Source: an uncultured Burkholderiales bacterium
GTDB taxonomy: Bacteria > Pseudomonadota > Gammaproteobacteria > Burkholderiales > Burkholderiaceae_C
DNA: 9,882 nt
Assembly (NCBI GenBank): GCA_903887655.1
Contig: CAISQQ010000291.1
Coordinates: 1 to 9,882 of the forward strand
Reading direction: 5' to 3'
The notes under the pieces are model-generated. The model saw nothing but the letters and a program-made list of their open reading frames with translations, ran no database searches and was not told where the DNA came from. How positions within the stretch are numbered: position 1 is the stretch's first letter; each line of letters opens with the position of its first letter. A program made the position numbers and the translations under genes. Shown here in pieces: positions 1-6,481 of this stretch.

Positions 1-6
1 TGCCAA

Positions 7-564
7 TTAGGCAATCAGCCTTGAATTTTTGGGCAAATGGGCCATCAAAAACTCCATCTGGTCGCTCAAGATGCGCCGGTTGCGCAAAATAAAATCTTCC
101 CACAACGTCGGTACATAAGGCGTGTAGAGCAAGGGCATTCGCGCTTGTTCAGGGGTGCGCGAGCTTTTGCGGTGATTGCAAGAGCGGCAAGCGGTCACCA
201 CGTTCATCCAGGTGTCGGGGCCCTTTTGGGCAAACGGAATGATGTGCTCGCGGGTGAGTTCAAGCTCGGTGAACAAGCCCCCGCAATAGGCGCACACATT
301 TCGGTCGCGGGCAAACAGCTTGCTGTTGGTGAGTCCTGGCCTCAATGCAAAAGGGTTGATATTGGGCACACCACGCGTGCCAATGATGCTGTTGACCTCA
401 ATGACCGATTGCTGCCCTGTGATGGCGTTGTGGCCGCCGCGAAAAACGGCGACCCTCGCGCCCGCCTCCCACCTCACCTCTTGGGACGCATAATGGATCA
501 CCGCTTGCTCTAGGCTGATCCAAGACTGGGGTAGTCCTTGTGCCGATAGTTTCAAAACTTTCAA
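7..564 (-). CDS. HNH endonuclease family protein
   Basis: The 185-residue product belongs to the HNH (McrA-like, beta-beta-alpha-metal) nuclease family. The core is a zinc-ribbon-like HNH domain over about residues 80-140: CAYC (C91, C94), the EHIIP motif with the probable general base H107, N121, and CRSCNH (C126, C129, N130, H131). All expected cysteine, His and Asn positions are present, so the domain looks intact. The N-terminus (KVLKLSAQGLP...) resembles the short beta-rich lead of stand-alone bacterial HNH proteins. I chose TTG at 564 because GGAGG (minus strand, 575-571) lies six bases upstream and the family-like sequence begins there. An upstream in-frame TTG at 594 would add ten residues but lacks such a site. 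There is no signal peptide or partner methylase. The target is unknown; a DNA repair or housekeeping nuclease is as likely as a defence role. The family call is firm, the biological role is not. Confidence 0.88.
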   Translation of the reverse strand: MKVLKLSAQGLPQSWISLEQAVIHYASQEVRWEAGARVAVFRGGHNAITGQQSVIEVNSIIGTRGVPNINPFALRPGLTNSKLFARDRNVCAYCGGLFTELELTREHIIPFAQKGPDTWMNVVTACRSCNHRKSSRTPEQARMPLLYTPYVPTLWEDFILRNRRILSDQMEFLMAHLPKNSRLIA

Positions 565-570
565 TGAAGG

Positions 571-575
571 CCTCC
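571..575 (-). promoter_or_regulatory. Shine-Dalgarno site for the HNH gene
   Basis: The minus strand reads GGAGG here, six bases before the TTG at 564. This is an almost ideal ribosome binding site and decides the start in favour of TTG 564 over the upstream TTG 594. Confidence 0.6.
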
Positions 576-716
576 AATGAAGATCTACATTCAACGACGC
601 GCAGATCCATGCCTGTCACGGATCTCATCCTGCACATCGACGCCAAAAACCACGAAACGCTCAAACCACATCCAGGGTCATTGGCGTTTTTTACCAAACC
701 CACCCTGCAATCAGAG

Positions 717-730
717 ACAATATACATTGT
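717..730. repeat. Inverted repeat in the HNH-ribF divergent gap
   Basis: ACAAT-atac-ATTGT is a near-perfect 14-base palindrome with two mismatched inner positions. On the minus strand it contains TATATT (724-719), which could be a -10 element for the HNH gene, but I find no convincing -35 at the right spacing. It may be an operator or chance AT-rich symmetry. Confidence 0.35.
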
Positions 731-733
731 TTT

Positions 734-752
734 GGTGACGCTTTGTGTCACC
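734..752. repeat. Inverted repeat GGTGAC-N7-GTCACC upstream of ribF
   Basis: Perfect six-base arms, GGTGAC and GTCACC, flank a seven-base spacer, 22 bases before the ribF ATG at 775. The symmetry is typical of a dimeric repressor or activator site, and it could also form a short hairpin in an RNA reading either way. A weak plus-strand promoter (TTGGTG at 732-737, TGTCAT at 755-760, 17-base spacing) would enclose it in its spacer. No riboflavin-responsive FMN riboswitch sequence is recognisable in the gap. Confidence 0.4.
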
Positions 753-774
753 CTTGTCATACAACCGATTGAAC

Positions 775-1812
775 ATGAGAATTTTTCGAGGCTTTCATCA
801 CCCACAACTGGCAAAGGCTTGTGCGCTGACGGTGGGCAATTTTGACGGTGTTCACCGTGGACACCAAGCCATGCTGGCCACCCTGCGCTCCGAGGCCCGA
901 CACCTGGGCGTGCCCAGTTGCGTGCTCACCTTTGAGCCTCACCCCAGAGATTACTTTGCGACCCTTCAAAAAGCCCCCCAGTTGGCGCCGGCCAGAATCA
1001 CTCACTTGCGCGACAAATTGGCCGAGCTCGAGCGCTGTGGCATTGATCAGTGCGTGGTCTTGCGCTTTGATGCCCAACTGGCCGCATTGAGCGCACACGA
1101 CTTCATTGAACACGTCTTGGTCAAGGGCCTTGGCGTGAAATACGTGCTGGTTGGAGACGACTTTAAATTTGGTGCCAAACGAAGTGGCGACTACGCCATG
1201 CTCAGCCTCATGGGCACTCAAATGGGTTTTGATGTCGCCAAAATGAACAGCTACGAAATCCCGCTGCCCGTGACCAAAGGACCCTTGACCCCAGCCGTTG
1301 CCAGCAGCGCACTCGTGCGGGTGTCGAGCTCGGCCGTCAGACAGGCCCTGGCACAGGGCCAAATGGACGTCGCTCAAAAACTCTTGGGCCGCGGCTATGT
1401 GATCTCAGGCCATGTGGTTTATGGCCGGCAATTGGGCCGCAGCCTCAATGCCCGCACCCTCAATGTGCGATTCAAACCCCAACGCGCAGCCACCCAGGGC
1501 ATCTTTGTGGTCAACGTTTTTGGTCTCGACAACGAACCCATCGCTGGCGTCGCCAACTTTGGTGTGCGTCCCAGTCTGAGCCCCACAGACAAGAACCAGG
1601 GACAAATTTTGCTTGAAGCGCATTGCTTGAATTGGCCCTCCTCGCTGAGTCTGGACGGCGCCTATGGTCGTGTGGTTCAAATTGAACTGCTCCACAAGTT
1701 GCACGACGAACTCAAGTACGAGAGCTTGTCTGCCCTTGAAGCGGGTATTGCCAAAGACTGCGCCGATGCCCGTCAATGGCACACCGAACACCGACCCGTG
1801 CCGAGTGCATAA
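775..1812 (+). CDS. ribF: Bifunctional riboflavin kinase / FMN adenylyltransferase
   Basis: The 345-residue cytoplasmic enzyme phosphorylates riboflavin to FMN and adenylates FMN to FAD. The N-terminal nucleotidyltransferase domain (about 1-185) shows GNFDGVHRGH (21-30, with the HxGH motif), FEPHP (53-57), GDDFKFG (127-133) and VSSSAVR (183-189). The C-terminal kinase domain (about 200-340) shows a glycine-rich segment (212-222), GVANFGVRP (258-266) and the probable catalytic base E281 in LLEAH. The usual PTAN metal/ATP motif reads RTLN (227-230), keeping Thr and Asn. Start: ATG 775 gives the family-like MRIFRGF opening; an in-frame GTG at 745 would add ten unlike residues. No strong ribosome binding site precedes the ATG. 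The protein is somewhat longer than the roughly 310 residues common elsewhere, partly through a loop near 165-182. ileS follows 135 bases downstream. Confidence 0.97.
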   Translation: MRIFRGFHHPQLAKACALTVGNFDGVHRGHQAMLATLRSEARHLGVPSCVLTFEPHPRDYFATLQKAPQLAPARITHLRDKLAELERCGIDQCVVLRFDAQLAALSAHDFIEHVLVKGLGVKYVLVGDDFKFGAKRSGDYAMLSLMGTQMGFDVAKMNSYEIPLPVTKGPLTPAVASSALVRVSSSAVRQALAQGQMDVAQKLLGRGYVISGHVVYGRQLGRSLNARTLNVRFKPQRAATQGIFVVNVFGLDNEPIAGVANFGVRPSLSPTDKNQGQILLEAHCLNWPSSLSLDGAYGRVVQIELLHKLHDELKYESLSALEAGIAKDCADARQWHTEHRPVPSA

Positions 1813-1819
1813 GACCCAG

Positions 1820-1842
1820 GCGCAGCACCCCAAGGTGGGCGC
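1820..1842 (+). other. Small stem-loop after ribF
   Basis: GCGC-ag-CACC-ccaa-GGTG-g-GCGC can fold into a bulged eight-pair hairpin eight bases after the ribF stop codon. It is followed by TTATAAT rather than a clean T-run, so it is at best a weak terminator or RNA 3'-end stabiliser. It lies where the spacer of the putative ileS promoter would be. Confidence 0.3.
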
Positions 1843-1843
1843 T

Positions 1844-1849
1844 TATAAT
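1844..1849 (+). promoter_or_regulatory. Possible -10 box of an ileS promoter
   Basis: This is a perfect TATAAT, 98 bases before the ileS ATG, in an otherwise GC-rich gap. No good TTGACA-like hexamer is found 16-18 bases upstream and there is no extended TGn. Initiation near 1856 would give a leader of roughly 90 bases. The leader contains only a four-codon ORF (ATG at 1853, MGTF then stop) and a T-run at 1861-1865. No T-box-like structure is recognisable. Confidence 0.4.
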
Positions 1850-1947
1850 AGGATGGGAACTTTTTAACTAATTCAAAGCCACCCTCACCCACCCCTGTCG
1901 CGCTCACTCCTGAGCATCAACGCCTTTGCTTTTTTGGCAGCACCTCC

Positions 1948-4836
1948 ATGACCCAGTCCGCAGACTACAGAGCCACGCTCAACTTGCCAGACACCCCGTT
2001 TCCCATGCGTGGAGACTTGCCCAAGCGCGAGCCTGCTTGGGCCGAGCAGTGGGCGAGTGACGGCGTTTATCAACAACTTCGCTTGGCCAGAGCCGGCGCC
2101 CCTCTCTTTGTGCTCCACGACGGTCCACCCTACGCCAATGGCAAGCTGCACATCGGGCACGCGCTCAACAAAGTGCTCAAAGACATGATTGTCAAAAGCC
2201 GCCAACTCGCGGGCTTTGATGCGCAATACATCCCGGGCTGGGACTGCCATGGCTTGCCCATTGAGAACGCGATTGAAAAGCTGCATGGCCGCAAATTGAG
2301 CCGAGACGACATGCAAGCCAAAAGCCGAGCCTTTGCCAATGAGCAAATCAACCAACAGCGCGAAGACTTCAAACGCTTGGGCGTGCTCGGTGACTGGGAG
2401 CGACCCTACCGCACCATGGATCCGCAAAACGAAGCCGGCCAATTGCGCGCCTTCAAACGGGTGATTGAGCGAGGCTTTGTCTACCGCGGTTTAAAGCCCG
2501 TCTATTGCTGCTTTGACTGTGGATCCTCTTTGGCTGAGTTTGAAATTGAGTATGCAGAGAAAAAAAGTGACACCTTGGATGTGGCATTTTTGTGTGCGCA
2601 GCCCGCTTTGTTGGCCCAAGCATTTGGCTTGGCTGAACTCTCTCAAGAGGCCTTTGCCGTCATCTGGACCACCACCGCTTGGACCATCCCGGCCAATCAA
2701 GCCCTCAACTTGAACCCGGCCATTGAATTTGCTTTGGTCCAGACTGCCAAAGGCCTCATGGTGGTGGCCAAAGATTTGGTGGATGTGGCCTTGCAGCGCT
2801 GGAACTTGACAGGCACCGTCGTGGCCACCACCCTGGGCCAAGCCCTGGAAAACATCGCTTTCTTTCACCCCCTCGCCGAGGTGGAGGCTGGCTTTAAGCG
2901 CCTGTCGCCCATTTATCTCGCCGACTATGCCACCGCGACCGAGGGCACGGGCATCGTGCACTCGGCACCGGCCTACGGGGTCGATGACTTCAACAGCTGT
3001 GTGGCGCATGGCATGACGGTTGAAGAGATCTTGAACCCGGTTCAACCCAATGGGGTGTACAGCAGTGACTTTCCCCTTTTTGGTGGCGAGCACATTTGGA
3101 AAGCCATTCCCCACATTCTTGAGCGTTTAAAGGATGCCCAGCGGCTCTTGTCCACCCACCCCATCACCCACAGCTACCCGCATTGCTGGCGCCATAAAAC
3201 GCCGGTGATCTACCGCGCTGCCGCCCAGTGGTTCATTCGCATGGATCACGGTGAGGGCATTTTTACCAGCGACAAGCCCCAACAAAGCCTGCGCGAGTTG
3301 GCACTTCAAGCCATCGAGCAAACTTCGTTTTACCCAATGAACGGCAAGGCTCGTCTGAGAGACATGATTGCCTCTCGGCCCGACTGGTGCATCTCGCGAC
3401 AACGCGCTTGGGGTGTTCCCTTGCCGTTTTTCATCCACAACACCAGCGGCGAGTTGCATCCCCGCACATTGGAGATTCTTGACCAAGCCGCCGACGTGAT
3501 CGAAACCGGTGGCATTGAGGCCTGGTCTCGACTGACGGCTGAGGACGTTTTGGGCAAGACCGAAGCCAACTTGTACACCAAGAGCACCGATATTTTGGAG
3601 GTCTGGTTTGACTCGGGCTCCACTTTTGAGCACGTCTTGCGAGGCTCGCATTTGAAGGCCTATGGCGTGGCGCCTTTTCACGCAAGTGGGCCCGAGGCCG
3701 ATCTCTACCTCGAAGGCCATGATCAGCACCGGGGTTGGTTTCACAGCTCACTGCTCTTGGGATGTGCACTCTACGGTCGAGCACCCTACCGCGGATTGCT
3801 CACGCACGGCTTTGCCACCGATGGACAGGGCCGCAAAATGAGCAAATCCTTGGGCAATGTGGTGGCCCCTCAAGAGGTGAGCGACAAACTGGGTGCCGAA
3901 ATCGTGCGGCTTTGGGTCGCCTCCACCGACTACTCAGGCGACCTCAACATTGATGACAAAATCCTGGCCCGAGTGGTCGACGCCTATCGCCGCATCAGAA
4001 ATACACTGCGTTTTTTGCTGGCCAATGTGAGTGACTTTGACCCGGTCAAGGAGGCCATTGCCCCCCCCAACTTGCTAGAAATTGACCGCTACGCCTTGGA
4101 GCGTTTGTCGCAACTGCAAAGCGAGATTGCGGGTCAGTGGAACCCCAAGACGCGTGTCTATGAAGGCGGCCTCTTTGGCCAATACGAGTTCCATCCGGTG
4201 GTGGGTAAATTGCAAATTTATTGCTCTGAGGAACTGGGCGCCTTTTATCTCGACATCTTGAAAGATCGTCTCTACACCACCGCCTCCCACTCACACGCCA
4301 GAAAGAGCGCACAAACAGCGCTTTGGGCCATCACCCAAGCGCTTCTGCGATTGATGGCGCCTTTTTTGAGTTTCACGGCCGAAGAAGCTTGGCATCTGAT
4401 GGGACACAAGACCTCGATTTTTCAAGAAACTTACCTCACCCTGCCCACCGAGACGACGCTCCTGGCCAAATGGAGTCGAATTCGGGTGATTCGCGATTTG
4501 GTCAACAAAGAGATCGAAACACTCAGAAGCGCCTCGCTCGTGGGCGCGTCTTTGCAAGCCCAAGTGCAGCTGCGCTTGGGCCAGCACGACTGGGCGCTCT
4601 TGTCTTCCCTTGAAGACGATGTGAAATTCGTCTTCATCACCTCCAAGGTCGAGCTCTTGAGGCACGACGCCCCCGAGGCCGAACCTGAGATCACGGTGAG
4701 TCCAAGCCCCGACGTCAAATGCGAACGCTGCTGGCACTACCAGTCCGATGTCGGCGCGGACACGGCACATCCAACCCTTTGCCTGCGCTGCTCACACAAT
4801 CTGTTTGGGGCGGGCGAGAAGAGACTCTTTGCATGA
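1948..4836 (+). CDS. ileS: Isoleucyl-tRNA synthetase
   Basis: This 962-residue class I synthetase charges tRNA-Ile with isoleucine and edits mischarged valine. The Rossmann catalytic core carries PYANG and the HIGH signature (68-71). The CP1 editing domain shows the Thr-rich WTTTAWTIPAN (240-250) and GTGIVHSAPAYGVDD (333-347). Further core motifs are DWCISRQRAWG (479-489), WFDSGST (553-559), EGHDQHRGWFHSS (589-601) and KMSKS (630-634). The anticodon-binding helical domain follows. The C-terminal zinc finger is complete, with C925, C928, C945 and C948. Length and the terminal zinc finger fit the standard bacterial form of the enzyme. The start at ATG 1948 has no strong Shine-Dalgarno site. The stop overlaps the lspA start by four bases (ATGA), indicating translational coupling. 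A run of eight C at 4061-4068 stays in frame. Confidence 0.99.
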   Translation: MTQSADYRATLNLPDTPFPMRGDLPKREPAWAEQWASDGVYQQLRLARAGAPLFVLHDGPPYANGKLHIGHALNKVLKDMIVKSRQLAGFDAQYIPGWDCHGLPIENAIEKLHGRKLSRDDMQAKSRAFANEQINQQREDFKRLGVLGDWERPYRTMDPQNEAGQLRAFKRVIERGFVYRGLKPVYCCFDCGSSLAEFEIEYAEKKSDTLDVAFLCAQPALLAQAFGLAELSQEAFAVIWTTTAWTIPANQALNLNPAIEFALVQTAKGLMVVAKDLVDVALQRWNLTGTVVATTLGQALENIAFFHPLAEVEAGFKRLSPIYLADYATATEGTGIVHSAPAYGVDDFNSCVAHGMTVEEILNPVQPNGVYSSDFPLFGGEHIWKAIPHILERLKDAQRLLSTHPITHSYPHCWRHKTPVIYRAAAQWFIRMDHGEGIFTSDKPQQSLRELALQAIEQTSFYPMNGKARLRDMIASRPDWCISRQRAWGVPLPFFIHNTSGELHPRTLEILDQAADVIETGGIEAWSRLTAEDVLGKTEANLYTKSTDILEVWFDSGSTFEHVLRGSHLKAYGVAPFHASGPEADLYLEGHDQHRGWFHSSLLLGCALYGRAPYRGLLTHGFATDGQGRKMSKSLGNVVAPQEVSDKLGAEIVRLWVASTDYSGDLNIDDKILARVVDAYRRIRNTLRFLLANVSDFDPVKEAIAPPNLLEIDRYALERLSQLQSEIAGQWNPKTRVYEGGLFGQYEFHPVVGKLQIYCSEELGAFYLDILKDRLYTTASHSHARKSAQTALWAITQALLRLMAPFLSFTAEEAWHLMGHKTSIFQETYLTLPTETTLLAKWSRIRVIRDLVNKEIETLRSASLVGASLQAQVQLRLGQHDWALLSSLEDDVKFVFITSKVELLRHDAPEAEPEITVSPSPDVKCERCWHYQSDVGADTAHPTLCLRCSHNLFGAGEKRLFA

Positions 4837-5378
4837 GCTCTAGCGCACCTGGCTTGGATGCCGAGCACTTGGCGCCTCACCCACCTTGGTGGGCTTGGGT
4901 GGCGCTGTCTGCCGCAGTCGTGGGCATTGATCAGTGGACCAAGGGGTTGATTTTGGATGCCTTCGTCTGGGGCAGTGGTTTTGAGGTCACATCGTTTTTC
5001 AACCTCATTCGCGTGCACAACACCGGCGTGGCTTTCTCTTTTTTGGCCTCCAATGAAGGCTGGCAGCGCTGGTTCTTCTCGGCACTGGGTGTCTTGGCGT
5101 GCAGCGTGATGGTGTGGTTGCTGAAATCAAACGCACGCGAAAAGCTCTTCTCTTTCGCTTTGGGGATGATCATGGGCGGCGCCATTGGCAATGTGGTGGA
5201 CCGCTTGCGCTTGGGCTATGTGGTTGATTTTTTAGATTTCCATTGGGAGATGTGGCACTTCCCAGCCTTCAACGCGGCCGACAGCGCCATCACCCTTGGC
5301 GCCATCTGCCTGATCGTGGATGAGCTCATCAAAGCCTACCAACGAAAAGGCCAGGCCCTGCTGGGGCCTGGCGCTTAA
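4833..5378 (+). CDS. lspA: Lipoprotein signal peptidase (signal peptidase II)
   Basis: The 181-residue inner-membrane aspartic protease removes signal peptides from diacylglyceryl-modified prolipoproteins. About four membrane helices are visible (near 19-37, 82-98, 104-121 and 147-168). The family motifs appear in order: D33 in GIDQWTK, HNTGVAFSF (62-70), GGAIGNVVDR (115-124) with catalytic D123, VVDF (130-133), and FNAADSAI (146-153) with catalytic D150. The chosen ATG at 4833 overlaps the ileS stop as ATGA; an in-frame extension upstream would only re-read ileS. The N-terminal tail of about 18 hydrophilic residues is a little long but not unusual for Burkholderiales. It is co-transcribed with ileS. 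In related genomes coaBC often follows, but here a convergent gene starts its 3' end only 21 bases away. Confidence 0.98.
   Translation: MSSSAPGLDAEHLAPHPPWWAWVALSAAVVGIDQWTKGLILDAFVWGSGFEVTSFFNLIRVHNTGVAFSFLASNEGWQRWFFSALGVLACSVMVWLLKSNAREKLFSFALGMIMGGAIGNVVDRLRLGYVVDFLDFHWEMWHFPAFNAADSAITLGAICLIVDELIKAYQRKGQALLGPGA
5346..5372 (-). terminator. Rho-independent terminator of the leftward operon
   Basis: Perfect nine-base arms GCCAGGCCC (5350-5358) and GGGCCTGGC (5364-5372) enclose a five-base loop. Read on the minus strand, the hairpin is followed by CTTTTCG, giving the U-rich tail expected for termination of the quinone reductase transcript, whose stop is at 5400. On the plus strand no T-run follows, so it would end ileS-lspA mRNA poorly, though it may stabilise its 3' end. 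The hairpin lies inside the last codons of lspA. Confidence 0.65.
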
Positions 5379-5399
5379 CGTCGAGGACTTGGGGCTTAC

Positions 5400-6395
5400 T
5401 CAAGTCAAGGTCAAGATGGTGCAGCCTGTGGTCTTTCTGGCCTCCAAGTCTCGGTGGGCTTGCTGGATTTGGGCCAAAGGATAGCGTTGCTCAATGGGGA
5501 TGTGCACCAAACCTTGGGTGACCTTGTCAAACAAATCATCGGCCATGAGTTGTGTGGTCTCCCGAGTGGCAATGTGCGTGAACAAAGTTTGGCGCGTCAC
5601 ATACAAGGAGCCTTTGCCCGCCAAAATCCCTGGTGACATATCGGGCACGGGCCCGGATGCATTGCCAAAGCTGGCCATCAAACCAAAGGGCGCCAAGCAG
5701 TCGAGTGACTTTGACCAAGTGTCCTTGCCCACCGAGTCATAAACCGCCTTCACCCCCACCCCTGCGGTGATCTCTTTCACACGGGCCACAAAATCTTCTT
5801 TGCTGTAATTGATCACATGGCTTGCCCCGTGGGATGCCGCCAATTCGCATTTGGCGTCGGAGCCCGCAGTGCCGATGAGGCGCAAGCCCAAGGCCTTGGC
5901 CCACTGACACGCGATCAACCCCACGCCGCCGGCTGCGGCATGGAACAAGATAAAGTCGCCTGGGTGCAGACCGCCTTGAGGCTGGGTGCGGTTGAGTAAA
6001 TATTGGGCCGTCAATCCCTTGAGCATCATGGCCGCACCGGTCTCAAAATCAATGGCATCGGGCAATTTGCAGACTGTTTTGGCGGGCATCACCCGCGCCT
6101 CGCAATAACTTCCAGGCGGTTGGCTGGCGTAGGCTGCACGGTCTCCTGCCTTGAGGTGAGTGACCCCTTCCCCAACGGCCAACACGACCCCTGAGGCCTC
6201 CATGCCCATCGTGAGGGGCATGGCCATTGGGTACAGACCCATCCTCTGATAGACATCGATGTAATTGAGACCAATGGCCTTGTGCTCAATCAAGATCTCA
6301 CCAGGACCCGGCTCTCCGACTGGCCAATCCACCAATTTCAATTCTTCTGGACCACCGTGACGTTCAATGATCACAGCTTTAACCGATTTAGACAT
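5400..6395 (-). CDS. Zinc-free NADPH:quinone oxidoreductase (MDR family)
   Basis: The 331-residue protein is a medium-chain dehydrogenase/reductase of the Qor (zeta-crystallin-like) type, which transfers electrons from NADPH to quinones or related electrophiles in the cytoplasm. The N-terminal GroES-like domain (about 1-125) includes GLNYIDVYQR (42-51), GMEASGVV (64-71) and GDRAAYA (84-90). The Rossmann nucleotide-binding loop is AAAGGVG (153-159). The cysteine/His zinc ligands of alcohol dehydrogenases are absent, which supports the zinc-free class. The ATG at 6395 is preceded by AGGAG (6408-6404) with eight bases of spacing. It is the last gene of the leftward group, 86 bases after the dehydrogenase gene. 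That gap holds no clear promoter or terminator, and a ten-codon ORF there overlaps the start. The exact substrate is unknown; a crotonyl-CoA-type reductase role cannot be excluded. Confidence 0.93.
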   Translation of the reverse strand: MSKSVKAVIIERHGGPEELKLVDWPVGEPGPGEILIEHKAIGLNYIDVYQRMGLYPMAMPLTMGMEASGVVLAVGEGVTHLKAGDRAAYASQPPGSYCEARVMPAKTVCKLPDAIDFETGAAMMLKGLTAQYLLNRTQPQGGLHPGDFILFHAAAGGVGLIACQWAKALGLRLIGTAGSDAKCELAASHGASHVINYSKEDFVARVKEITAGVGVKAVYDSVGKDTWSKSLDCLAPFGLMASFGNASGPVPDMSPGILAGKGSLYVTRQTLFTHIATRETTQLMADDLFDKVTQGLVHIPIEQRYPLAQIQQAHRDLEARKTTGCTILTLT

Positions 6396-6403
6396 GTGAA
6401 ATA

Positions 6404-6408
6404 CTCCT
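6404..6408 (-). promoter_or_regulatory. Shine-Dalgarno site for the quinone reductase
   Basis: The minus strand reads AGGAG within GAAGAGGAG, eight bases before the ATG at 6395. It supports this start and independent initiation rather than coupling to the upstream gene. Confidence 0.6.
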
Positions 6409-6481
6409 CTTCAAGTTCATGATGACAATCCCACTCACGTGCTGGGCAAAAGCGCGCTGCACAAGGCCCAGACCACCCAAC

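Noticed and set aside
7..564. HNH gene as part of a restriction or defence system
   Set aside because: No methyltransferase, helicase, toxin or phage gene lies beside it in the visible sequence; the neighbours are housekeeping genes.
398..814. 138-codon leftward ORF overlapping the HNH gene
   Set aside because: It is a shifted-frame shadow of the HNH gene (Arg/Gly-rich low-complexity end), while the HNH frame carries all conserved motifs.
540..845. 101-codon rightward ORF spanning the HNH-ribF gap
   Set aside because: It overlaps both the HNH 5' end and the ribF start in another frame, has no ribosome binding site, and its product resembles no family I know.
1853..1867. Four-codon ORF (MGTF) in the ileS leader as a leader peptide
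   Set aside because: It has no isoleucine codons and no clear attenuator follows; very short ORFs arise by chance.
4061..4068. Run of eight C in ileS as a frameshift or pseudogene sign
   Set aside because: The reading frame continues intact through KMSKS-downstream and zinc-finger motifs, so it is only a homopolymer.
4719..4832. Upstream in-frame extension of lspA (38 codons)
   Set aside because: It re-reads the ileS zinc-finger region out of frame; the ATGA overlap start at 4833 fits the family.
6388..6420. Ten-codon ORF overlapping the quinone reductase start
   Set aside because: It has no family support or clear ribosome binding site and overlaps the Shine-Dalgarno site of the real gene.
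6396..6481. Terminator between the SDR and quinone reductase genes
   Set aside because: The only pairing (CTGGGC with GCCCAG, about 18-base loop) is weak and has no T-run.
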